From: Aestuariibius violaceus
GTDB taxonomy: Bacteria; Pseudomonadota; Alphaproteobacteria; Rhodobacterales; Rhodobacteraceae
Assembly: GCF_040779325.2 (NCBI RefSeq)
Contig: NZ_JBFONT020000002.1
Coordinates: 124,001-188,000, forward strand
DNA length: 64,000 nt
Direction of reading: 5' to 3'
The notes below the pieces were generated by a model. The model searched no databases, had not been told where the DNA came from, and saw only the letters and a list, made by a program, of their open reading frames with translations. A program made the translations under genes and the position numbers. Positions 24,675 to 31,962 of this stretch are shown here, one piece after another (the stretch's first letter is position 1; each line of letters opens with the position of its first letter).

Positions 24675-26593
24675 TGTTTGGGAAAATCCTGATTGCCAAT
24701 CGCGGCGAGATTGCCTGCCGCGTGATGCGGACCTGTGACCGGATGGGGGTGCGGACGGTGGCCGTGTTCTCGGACGCGGATCGCGGGGCGGCGCATGTGG
24801 CGGCGGCGGGGGAGGCGGTGTGGATCGGGGGGGCGGCTCCGGCGGAGAGCTATTCGCGGGGGGAGGCGATCATCGAGGCGGCGCTCTCCACCGGGGCGGA
24901 GGCGATCCATCCGGGATATGGCTTCCTGAGCGAGAACCCGGATTTCGTGGAAGCTGTCGAGGCGGCGGGGCTGGTCTTTATCGGGCCGTCGGCCAAGGCG
25001 ATCCGGGCGATGGGTCTGAAGGACGCCGCCAAGGAGGTGATGGAGCGCGCGGGCGTGCCGGTGGTGCCCGATTACCGCGGCGACGACCAGGATCCCGGGC
25101 GGCTGGGGCAGGCGGCGGAGGCGATCGGCTATCCGGTGCTGATCAAGGCGGTCGCGGGCGGCGGCGGCAAGGGGATGCGGCTGGTGGAGGCCCCCGGCGA
25201 CTTCGCCGAGGCGCTGGAGGCGTGCCGGTCGGAGGCGGGCAAGGCCTTCGGGAACGACCGGGTGCTGGTCGAGAAATTCATCGAGCAGCCGCGGCATATC
25301 GAGGTGCAGGTCTTCGGGGACGGGGCGCGGGCGGTTCATCTGTATGAACGCGATTGCTCGCTGCAGCGGCGGCACCAGAAGGTGATCGAGGAGGCGCCTG
25401 CGCCGGGGATGACCGAGGACGTGCGGGCGGCGATGACGGGGGCCGCCGTCAAGGCAGCGGAGGCGATCGGCTACAAGGGCGCGGGGACGGTGGAGTTCAT
25501 CGCGGACGGGTCGGGGGCGTTAAGGCCGGACGGGTTCTGGTTCATGGAGATGAACACGCGCCTGCAGGTGGAGCATCCGGTGACGGAAGCCGTGACGGGC
25601 GTCGATCTGGTGGAGTGGCAGCTCAGGGTCGCGGCGGGCGAGGCGATGCCGGAGGTGCCTGCTTTGGACGGTCACGCGGTGGAGGCGCGGCTTTATGCGG
25701 AGGATGTGCCGGCGGGGTTCCTGCCCGCCGTGGGGCGGCTGGCGCATCTGGCGTTTCCGGACGGGGTGCGGGCCGATAGCGGGGTTCGCTCGGGGGACGA
25801 GATTTCTCCGCATTATGACCCGATGATCGCGAAGGTGATTGCCCATGGGGCCACGCGGGACGAGGCGTTGGCGCGGCTGGAAGGCGGGCTGTCAGGGACG
25901 GAGGTCGTGGGGACGGTGACGAACCTGGGCTTTCTGAGGCGGCTGGTGCGGCATGAGGGGTTTGCCGCGGGCGACGTCGATACGGGGCTGATCGGGCGGG
26001 ATCTGGAGGCGCTGACGGTGGCCGATGTGCCCTGTTCGCGGAGCCGGGCGCTGGCCTTTGCGGGGCGGGCGGCGGAGGCGGAGGGGGACTTCGCCGGGTT
26101 CGCGCTGTGGGCGCCGTTGGAGCGGCCGATGGTGCTGCTCTTCGGCGACGAGGAGGTCGAGGGGCGGCTGAGCGTGCTGGCCCCGGGGCGCTATGCAGTG
26201 CGGATCGGGGAGGATCGGCACGAGGTCGAGCATCGGCAGGGGCGCTGGTGGGTCGACGGGGCTCAGGTGGCTGCGAAAGTGGTGATGGTGGGGCGCCATG
26301 TGGCGGTGATCTGGGGGGCGACCTATGCGTTCACGGTGCCCGATCCGGTGGCGCGCGGGGCCGCGGGGCCCGCGGCGGGCACGGTCGAGGCGCCGATGCC
26401 GGGGCTTTTGAAGGCGGTCTTCGTGGAGGCAGGCGCCGAGGTCGCCGAGGGCGATCGGCTGGCGGTGCTTGAGGCGATGAAAATGGAGCATGTGCTGCGC
26501 GCGGGGCGGGCCGGTGTGGTGGCCGAGGTGCTGGCCAAGGCGGGCGATCAGGTGGCGGCGGGGGTGCCGCTGGTGCGGCTGGAGGAGGAGTGA
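24674..26593 (+). CDS. mccA: Methylcrotonyl-CoA carboxylase, biotin-containing (alpha) subunit
   Basis: A 639-residue protein with biotin carboxylase N-terminal domain (FGKILIANRGEIACRV), ATP-grasp with AVAGGGGKGMRLV (about 157-169) and FMEMNTRLQVEHPVTE (about 290-305), C-terminal biotin carboxylase domain, and a biotinyl domain whose EAMKMEH carries the acceptor Lys (about residue 603). It forms the holoenzyme with MccB. Normally hydroxymethylglutaryl-CoA lyase and enoyl-CoA hydratase genes (mvaB, liuC) follow; here a hairpin repeat and low-GC DNA follow instead. Confidence 0.92.
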   Translation: MFGKILIANRGEIACRVMRTCDRMGVRTVAVFSDADRGAAHVAAAGEAVWIGGAAPAESYSRGEAIIEAALSTGAEAIHPGYGFLSENPDFVEAVEAAGLVFIGPSAKAIRAMGLKDAAKEVMERAGVPVVPDYRGDDQDPGRLGQAAEAIGYPVLIKAVAGGGGKGMRLVEAPGDFAEALEACRSEAGKAFGNDRVLVEKFIEQPRHIEVQVFGDGARAVHLYERDCSLQRRHQKVIEEAPAPGMTEDVRAAMTGAAVKAAEAIGYKGAGTVEFIADGSGALRPDGFWFMEMNTRLQVEHPVTEAVTGVDLVEWQLRVAAGEAMPEVPALDGHAVEARLYAEDVPAGFLPAVGRLAHLAFPDGVRADSGVRSGDEISPHYDPMIAKVIAHGATRDEALARLEGGLSGTEVVGTVTNLGFLRRLVRHEGFAAGDVDTGLIGRDLEALTVADVPCSRSRALAFAGRAAEAEGDFAGFALWAPLERPMVLLFGDEEVEGRLSVLAPGRYAVRIGEDRHEVEHRQGRWWVDGAQVAAKVVMVGRHVAVIWGATYAFTVPDPVARGAAGPAAGTVEAPMPGLLKAVFVEAGAEVAEGDRLAVLEAMKMEHVLRAGRAGVVAEVLAKAGDQVAAGVPLVRLEEE

Positions 26594-26631
26594 GGTTGGG
26601 GCGCCGGGATAAATCCGATCCTGCCTGGGAA

Positions 26632-26711
26632 GGTGCGTGAAAACACCCACCCTAGGCTTGTCGGAGGAGGAGCCGCGGGCGGTGGGGTGAAACCCCACCC
26701 TACGGTGGGGT
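26632..26711 (+). repeat. GGTGGGGT-type palindromic repeats after mccA
   Basis: An imperfect hairpin GGTGCGTG-AAAA-CACCCACC (26632-26651) is followed by GGTGGGGT-GAA-ACCCCACC (26681-26699) and a third arm GGTGGGGT (26704-26711) separated by CTAC. The third arm can pair with the same ACCCCACC as the first arm, giving two mutually exclusive hairpins. Similar GGTGGGT/ACCCACC-CTAC repeats are, from memory, common between roseobacter genes. They mark the end of the mcc operon. Confidence 0.7.
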
Positions 26712-26805
26712 ACGGAGGGTCTTACAGGATGATCTTTTGAGCGAGGACGTTCGGGCCGATGGCTGAAGATTGCACTGAAGGTTGGCCAATATTAGGTCCG
26801 CTTCA

Positions 26806-27270
26806 TTACTGAGATAGTTCAAGGGCTTTGATGATGGCTTCGCCCAGCTCCTTAGGTTCCTCAGAACCCATTATGCTTTCTCCGCAGCCATCGTAACCTT
26901 TGGTTCCCACTTTCTTTGATGGGTGCACCGTTATGTTGTTTTCGATTTGGACTACCGATGCGTATTTACTGGTAGCTTTTACAAATTCTGTCCAATTCTT
27001 CTTTCGCGCTGCCGATACTAGCGGAGATACCTTTTGCAGGTCTTTATCGAGATCGACGTTGTACCTGAAAAGCCCGATTGCCTCTAACGCAGTCTCTCCG
27101 AGTCTTCGCTCATCCACGATACTTGACTGCAAGACAGGCCCAGTCACGACCGGAAGACCTCGGGTAGTCTCTCCGTGAACGGGAATGTAGCACTCGTCGC
27201 CGATCAGATATACCGATGTACTACGAATTACCTTCAAGTTCTTAGCTGGTCGGAAGAATCTCAGTATCAT
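26806..27270 (-). CDS. CdiI-like (DUF1436) immunity protein, low GC
   Basis: A 154-residue cytoplasmic protein with clearly lower GC and a different codon style from the neighbours. Length and layout (central ERRLGETALEAIGLFR, NWTEFVKATSKYASV and the ending ELGEAIIKALELSQ after a glycine-rich KVGTKGYDGCGES) resemble the DUF1436 family, which contains immunity proteins of contact-dependent growth inhibition. No CdiA toxin or CdiB transporter gene is present nearby, so it would be an orphan immunity gene. Assignment is from pattern memory only. Confidence 0.5.
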   Translation of the reverse strand: MILRFFRPAKNLKVIRSTSVYLIGDECYIPVHGETTRGLPVVTGPVLQSSIVDERRLGETALEAIGLFRYNVDLDKDLQKVSPLVSAARKKNWTEFVKATSKYASVVQIENNITVHPSKKVGTKGYDGCGESIMGSEEPKELGEAIIKALELSQ

Positions 27271-27375
27271 TTCGTTCTCTTGCTCGTGGTGTGAATATTC
27301 AGAAATCCAATACTGCCTGCGCTGCTGAGTTTCGTTATGTGGTGTAGCGGTGATATTCTGTAAAGCGAATTAGCT

Positions 27376-27525
27376 TTAGGCACCCCGGTCCTGTTTGAGC
27401 TTCAGCTTAGCAATAGAATCTGCCAGGCTGCTTTCTTGTCTCTCTAACTCTCGCTGGAACGCTATTCGTCTACGGTAACGACCGTTTACCGTTGATGTCG
27501 AGGCCAAGCAGTAGACACAGCTCAC
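27376..27525 (-). CDS. Possible 49-residue protein coupled to the ABC permease
   Basis: GTG at 27525 overlaps the TGA of the permease gene (GTGA), opening a 49-residue frame that ends QESSLADSIAKLKLKQDRGA, a charged helical tail able to form a coiled coil. The DNA is low in GC, like the CdiI-like gene next to it. It may be a small real gene, or the surviving 3' end of a foreign gene cut by the insertion. No RBS other than the overlap is visible. Confidence 0.3.
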   Translation of the reverse strand: MSCVYCLASTSTVNGRYRRRIAFQRELERQESSLADSIAKLKLKQDRGA

Positions 27526-28322
27526 GACCGCCAGTTCAGCAGGCGCTTTTCGATCTGGCCGATGAGGAAGCTGACGGTCACGCCCAGGATCGACAGGATG
27601 GTGACGCCCGCGAAGAGGCGTTCGAGGTCGTAGAGGGAGCCTGCCTGGAGGATGTAGGCGCCGACGCCGTGGGTGGCGCCCAGCATCTCGGCCGCGACCA
27701 GCAGGATGATCCCGATGGCGAGGCTGATGCGGAGCCCCGAGAGGATACCGGGCATGGCGCCGGGCAGGACGATCTTGCGGACGATGGAGAGCCAGGAGAG
27801 CCCGAAGCTCTGGCCCATGCGGATGAGGGTGCGGTCGACATTCTCGACCGCGCCGTAGGTGGCGACGACCGTGGGGGTGAAGGTGCCGAGCGCGATCAGC
27901 GCGTATTTCGAGCCCTCGTCGATGCCGAACCAGATGACGAAGAGCGGCAGGAGCGCGATTTTCGGGATCGGGAAGATTGCCGCCACCAGCGGGACGAGGC
28001 CCGCGCGGATCAGGGAGAAGAGGCCGATCAGGATGCCGAGGCCGATGCCCGCCGAAACGCCGATGGCCGAGCCCATGACGAGCCGCGAGAGCGAGACCGA
28101 CAGGTGATCCCAGAGGGCGCCGGTTTCGTAGAGTTCGACGAAGGTGGCCAGCACGTCGGAGGGGCGGGGCAGGGTGAGGTTGGAGATCCAGCCGGCCCGG
28201 GTGCCCCATTCGACAAGCGCGATCAGCACGACGAAGACGGCGAGCCCGACAAAGCGGATGGGGCGCGGGCGGAAGCCGCCGCCGCGGAAGGGGACGGGCT
28301 GCTTGGTGCGGGCGTCAGCCAT
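27522..28322 (-). CDS. ABC transporter permease, NitT/TauT type
   Basis: A 266-residue inner-membrane protein with about six helices. The cytoplasmic coupling segment is EAA-like around IRMGQSFGLSWLSIVRKIVLPGAMPGILSGLR, cut here into its key residues G at 172 and the hydrophobic run after it. It resembles SsuC/TauC permeases for sulfonates, nitrate, thiamine precursors or similar organic ions. Its ATG lies within the end of the ATPase gene (8-bp overlap) on the minus strand, so it is the third gene of this transporter operon. Substrate is not readable. Confidence 0.88.
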   Translation of the reverse strand: MADARTKQPVPFRGGGFRPRPIRFVGLAVFVVLIALVEWGTRAGWISNLTLPRPSDVLATFVELYETGALWDHLSVSLSRLVMGSAIGVSAGIGLGILIGLFSLIRAGLVPLVAAIFPIPKIALLPLFVIWFGIDEGSKYALIALGTFTPTVVATYGAVENVDRTLIRMGQSFGLSWLSIVRKIVLPGAMPGILSGLRISLAIGIILLVAAEMLGATHGVGAYILQAGSLYDLERLFAGVTILSILGVTVSFLIGQIEKRLLNWRS

Positions 28323-29082
28323 TCACAAGCTCCTCATCGGCGGCGCGGGCTTCGCTGTGCATGACGTCCCAGAGGTGTTTCTGGCGCGCCTCGAGATCGG
28401 CGTCGCCGAGGCCGCGATCGGTCAGGGGGCGGTCGATCTCCATCACTTCGCGGACCTGGCCGGGGCGGCGGGAGAGGACGACGATCTTGTGGCCGAGGCG
28501 GACGGCCTCGGACAGGTTGTGGGTGACGTAGAGCGCGGTGAAGGGCTCGCGCGCCCAGAGCGAGATCAGGTCGTCGATCAGGAGCTCTCGGGTCTGGGCG
28601 TCGAGGGCGGAGAGCGGTTCGTCCATCAGCATGACGGCGGGCCGGACGGCGAGCGCGCGGGCGATGGCGACGCGCTGCTTCATGCCGCCGGAGAGCTGCC
28701 GGGGCAGGGCGCGGCGGAAATCGGAGAGGTTGGTGCGGGCGAGGACGTCGGCGATGGTCGCCTCGGCCCTGTCGCGGCGGAGGCCGTGATCTTCGAGGAC
28801 GAGGCGGATGTTGCCTTCGACGCTGCGCCAGGGGAGGAGCGCGAAATCCTGGAAGACGAAGGTGAGCGGGTTGAGGCAACCTTCGGGCGGCTGGCCGACC
28901 TGGAGGATCTGGCCCGCGTCGGGGCGTTCGAGGCCGCCGGCCATCCTGAGCAGCGTGGACTTGCCGCAGCCGGAAGGGCCGACGAGGCAGACGATCCGGC
29001 CGGAGGGCACGTCGAGGGTGATGTCGCGCAGCACCTCGACCTCTCCGTAGGAGTGAGAGACGCCGTTGAGGGACAGGTCCAT
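28315..29082 (-). CDS. ABC transporter ATP-binding protein, SsuB/TauB type
   Basis: A 255-residue ATPase with Walker A GPSGCGKST (about 36-44), Q-loop FQDFALLPW, ABC signature LSGGMKQRVAIARAL (about 130-144), Walker B VMLMDEPLSALD and the H-loop THNLSEAV. It energises the NitT/TauT-like importer with the neighbouring permease and binding protein. It follows a GC-rich hairpin that lies after the binding-protein gene. Confidence 0.92.
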   Translation of the reverse strand: MDLSLNGVSHSYGEVEVLRDITLDVPSGRIVCLVGPSGCGKSTLLRMAGGLERPDAGQILQVGQPPEGCLNPLTFVFQDFALLPWRSVEGNIRLVLEDHGLRRDRAEATIADVLARTNLSDFRRALPRQLSGGMKQRVAIARALAVRPAVMLMDEPLSALDAQTRELLIDDLISLWAREPFTALYVTHNLSEAVRLGHKIVVLSRRPGQVREVMEIDRPLTDRGLGDADLEARQKHLWDVMHSEARAADEELVNG

Positions 29083-29101
29083 GGGGGTCCTTCTCGGGTG
29101 G

Positions 29102-29121
29102 GGGCGGCCCGGGGGCCGCCC
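29102..29121 (-). terminator. GC-rich hairpin after the binding-protein gene
   Basis: GGGCGGCC (29102-29109), CGGG loop, GGCCGCCC (29114-29121). It lies between the stop of the binding-protein gene and the ATPase start on the minus strand. Such hairpins in ABC operons often protect the binding-protein mRNA and lower downstream expression. Confidence 0.6.
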
Positions 29122-29127
29122 TTGGGG

Positions 29128-30144
29128 TCAGACGGTGGCGACGTAGGAGGTGTCGACGACGGTGTCGAAGGCGATGTCCTGGTCGACCAGATCCTCGGCC
29201 TTGAACCAGTCGAGCTGGTCCTGAAGCGAGGCGGTGTTGAGCGCGGCGCCCGGCGTAAGGCGCATGGCGCCGTTGATGATCGAGGGGGCGGCCTTGTCGT
29301 AGTCGCGATCCGTGTAGACGAAGTTGTGGATGAGGCGCACCATCTCGTCCCGCCCGTCCTCGCCGAGGGTGCTGTCGACCATGGCGGCGTTGAAGTCTTC
29401 GGCGCCGCGGCTGTAGGCGGCGAGGAAGTCCTCGGTCATCTGCCGTTGGTTCGTGGCGTTGTCGGCCGAGGTGAAGACGGTGGTGACCTGGTAGTTCGGG
29501 ATGTAGTCCGAGACGTCGCCGATCAGGTGCACGGCGCCGGAGCCGGAGAGGGCGAGCGCGATATGGGGGACGATGGCCCAGCCGTCGACCTGGCCGGAGC
29601 GCAGCGACGAGATGATGTTGCCGACGCTTTGCAGCGGCGTGTAGCTGAGGGAGATCCCTTCCTCGGCGGCCATCTTGGCGCCCATGTAATGGAAGGAGGA
29701 GCCCGCCTGGCTGATCGCGAAGCGGCGGCCGTCGAGGGCGGCGGGGGTGGTGACGCCGTCCTGATAGGCGGCGTCGGAGACGAGGAATTTCTGGCCGGTG
29801 ACGCCCGGTTCCTCCTGCAAGGCGCCGCCGATGACGCGGACCGCGCCGCGGCTGGCGAGCGAGATCAGGCCGCCGGTCATGGCGGTGACGGCGTAGTCGA
29901 CGTCGCCCGAGGCGATGGCGACGGCCATGGGCTGGGCGGCGTCGAAGAAGCGGAGGTCCACGTTGAGGCCTGCCGCGTCGAAATAGCCGCGTTCGTAGGC
30001 GGCGAAGGTGCCCGCGTGGCTGGTGAAGCGCAGGGCGCCCACGACGAGCGGTGTGCTGGCAATGGCCGGTGTGGCGAGGCCCGTGGCGGCGGCGGCCGCG
30101 GTGCCGCCCATGAGGGTGACGGCCTGGCGTCTGGTGATGCGCAT
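29128..30144 (-). CDS. ABC transporter substrate-binding protein, NitT/TauT type, Tat-exported
   Basis: A 338-residue periplasmic protein. The N-terminus RITRRQAVTLMGG followed by an Ala-rich stretch and AIAS is a twin-arginine signal peptide. The mature protein has the NMT1/TauA-like two-lobed pattern, with ALRFTSHAGTFAAYERGYFD near the N-terminus, DVDYAVTAMTGGLISLASRG and RRFAISQAGSSFHYMG. It captures the substrate for the ATPase and permease downstream. The start at 30144 follows a GGAGGAAC ribosome-binding site. Substrate (sulfonate, pyrimidine, nitrate-like or other) is not determinable. Confidence 0.88.
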   Translation of the reverse strand: MRITRRQAVTLMGGTAAAAATGLATPAIASTPLVVGALRFTSHAGTFAAYERGYFDAAGLNVDLRFFDAAQPMAVAIASGDVDYAVTAMTGGLISLASRGAVRVIGGALQEEPGVTGQKFLVSDAAYQDGVTTPAALDGRRFAISQAGSSFHYMGAKMAAEEGISLSYTPLQSVGNIISSLRSGQVDGWAIVPHIALALSGSGAVHLIGDVSDYIPNYQVTTVFTSADNATNQRQMTEDFLAAYSRGAEDFNAAMVDSTLGEDGRDEMVRLIHNFVYTDRDYDKAAPSIINGAMRLTPGAALNTASLQDQLDWFKAEDLVDQDIAFDTVVDTSYVATV

Positions 30145-30191
30145 CTTTGTTCCTCCCTGGATTAGTCGGATGCGTGGTTGAGGGCCCGGGC

Positions 30192-30881
30192 TTAGGGCAC
30201 GGGGCCCGTCCGGTGGGGCGCGAGATCGCCCAGGATGTTGTCGGTGAGGGCTGCGCGCGCGGCGGGCGCGTCGCGGTCGAGGACGGATTGCAGGAGCGCG
30301 GCCTGGCGGGCCTTGCGGGCGGCGAAGTCGAGGCGCGCTTCGCGCAGGGCGGCCAGCGTGAAGCGGCGGGACTGGTCGTAGAACTGTTTTTGGAGCGCGA
30401 TGATGCGGGGCGATCCGCTGGCGGCGGCGAGGGCTGCGTGGAAGGTGCGGAGCGCCTCGTCCCATTCGAGCGCGGTGAGATCGTCGGGGGCGGCCGCGAC
30501 GGCCTCTTCAGCGCGTCCGAGGGCGTGGTGGGCGGCGATGACGCTGCCTTCCCAGGTGACGTCACCATGGGCGAGGGACCAGTCAAGCGCGGTGCCTTCG
30601 ATTTCGACGCGCAGGCGCAGGATGTCGGCGAGGTCGGCCTCGGTCGCGGAGGCGACGCGGAAGCCGCGCTGGGCCTCTGCCTCGACCAGGCCTTCGGTGG
30701 AGAGGATGCGGAGCGCTTCGCGGATCGAGTGGTTGGAGCCGCCGTAGCGGCTGCGCAGATCGGTCAGCTTGAGCCTGGCGTCGGGCGGCAGCACGCCGAA
30801 GGAGATGTCCCGCCGGAGCCCGCTTGCGACAAGCGAGACGATCGTGTCGTCCTCGTCGGGAGTTCGGCTGAACAGCGCCAT
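30192..30881 (-). CDS. GntR-family regulator with FCD domain
   Basis: A 229-residue transcription factor with an N-terminal winged helix (about 12-75, including RSRYGGSNHSIREALRILST) and a C-terminal FCD-type helical sensor (about 85-220, with the RLRVEIEGTALDWSLAH helix and HAALAAAS metal-site region). It heads the transporter operon on the same strand, 47 bp before the binding-protein gene, so it most likely controls it and itself in response to the transported compound or a metabolite. Confidence 0.88.
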   Translation of the reverse strand: MALFSRTPDEDDTIVSLVASGLRRDISFGVLPPDARLKLTDLRSRYGGSNHSIREALRILSTEGLVEAEAQRGFRVASATEADLADILRLRVEIEGTALDWSLAHGDVTWEGSVIAAHHALGRAEEAVAAAPDDLTALEWDEALRTFHAALAAASGSPRIIALQKQFYDQSRRFTLAALREARLDFAARKARQAALLQSVLDRDAPAARAALTDNILGDLAPHRTGPVP

Positions 30882-30892
30882 TGTTCCATCAT

Positions 30893-30918
30893 ACCCAAAA
30901 CGTTGGACATTTTTGGGT
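30893..30918 (-). promoter_or_regulatory. Inverted repeat upstream of the GntR gene, putative operator
   Basis: ACCCAAAA (30893-30900) and TTTTGGGT (30911-30918) are perfect 8-bp arms separated by 10 bp, 12 bp before the regulator's start. An inner CCAA-AACG-TTGG lies partly inside the left arm and spacer. The position fits autoregulation by the GntR protein. Confidence 0.55.
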
Positions 30919-31054
30919 GTGTTTGGCGAGGCGAGTCAAGGCGGGTTTTTGCGGGCGGGCCGCTCATCGACCCTTGCGGGTCTCTTCGCTGGGGCGCGGG
31001 TTTCGACCGTCGCGCGGCGACGGAAGCCTTTCTGACGTCGGATGGGCCTGACGC

Positions 31055-31624
31055 CTAGCGGCCCCAGGTGCGCACCGGGCCGCAATCCATATGGACGAAG
31101 TTCGAGCCGGAATACTTGCCGACACCCCCCCCGCGGCAGGCCGCGGCGGCGCGCGCCATCTGGCCGACCGAGCGGCTGTCGAGGCGGAGGTCGGCGGCCT
31201 GGCCTTTCATATGGAGCGAGTTCTTCGCCACGCCCGAAGACCGGCTGCGCAACATCGCGTTGGTCTGGGGAGAGCGGTAGCCGGAGAGGAGCATGTACGG
31301 TTCGCTTGCGTCCATCAGGTTGTGGGCGGCGGCCATGATATCGACCGTGCGCAGGTCGATCTGGATCGTCGTGTTCGTCCGCCAGTCGCGCATGAAGTGG
31401 TTCACTTCGTGGACGGCATCCGCGATGTAGTCGCCTTCGATCCAGTAGATCATGTTGATATGTTCGCCCGTTCGGCCCGAATACATCCGTATCCTGCGAA
31501 CATCGCCTGCGCCCCTAAGGAACCCTGCGGCTTGTGAATACGTTGGGGCTGCAGTGATGGCGGTTGCCCCGAATGCCGCCAAGAGTCCGCGCCGTGTCAG
31601 GCGCACCTGTCCTTCAGTGGTCAT
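31055..31624 (-). CDS. mepK: MepK-like peptidoglycan endopeptidase (DUF882, YcbK)
   Basis: A 189-residue exported peptidase. The N-terminus RLTRRGLLAAFGATAITAAP is a twin-arginine signal. The catalytic part shows the DUF882/peptidase M15 zinc pattern SLHMKGQAADLR (His and Asp ligands) and a terminal FVHMDCGPVRTWGR (His ligand). MepK cuts 3-3 cross-links made by L,D-transpeptidases. It diverges from an LdtD-type L,D-transpeptidase gene, the same functional pairing as ycbB-ycbK of enteric bacteria. Orthology to MepK is inferred from sequence layout and context. Confidence 0.82.
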   Translation of the reverse strand: MTTEGQVRLTRRGLLAAFGATAITAAPTYSQAAGFLRGAGDVRRIRMYSGRTGEHINMIYWIEGDYIADAVHEVNHFMRDWRTNTTIQIDLRTVDIMAAAHNLMDASEPYMLLSGYRSPQTNAMLRSRSSGVAKNSLHMKGQAADLRLDSRSVGQMARAAAACRGGGVGKYSGSNFVHMDCGPVRTWGR

Positions 31625-31962
31625 TGCCTGTGTCCCGTCGTTCTTATTGGCCCGCTTTGCGCGGATCCTTTAACCTGCCCATCGTCGTCCCCAGTGCTGG
31701 AATCTATGGCACAGCCGGATTCACCGACCAAGTGCTTCGTAGCCGTAAAGGAGTTAACGTATAGGAAATGAGCGGGATTTTGCGCAGAATTGCAATAATA
31801 GATGTGCAGGAGGCCGGTGTGGCGCGTTTGCGACTGTCCTTAAGGACACAGGCGCAACTCCTTGCTACCCCGTCTCGCAGTTGTGAGTAGACTGGAGATC
31901 GGAGGCGCGTCCTGATGGGAGGCGCTGTTTTTCAATTGCCAAGACAACGAGGTGATATCTCG
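31625..31962. other. Divergent promoter region of the mepK and ldtD genes
   Basis: A 338-bp gap between divergently transcribed genes. It is AT-richer than the flanks near 31740-31810 and must hold both promoters, but no box matches consensus well enough to place. Two ribosome-binding stretches serve alternative starts of the transpeptidase: GGAGG at 31902 for ATG 31915 and GAGGTGA at 31949 for ATG 31963. Confidence 0.5.
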
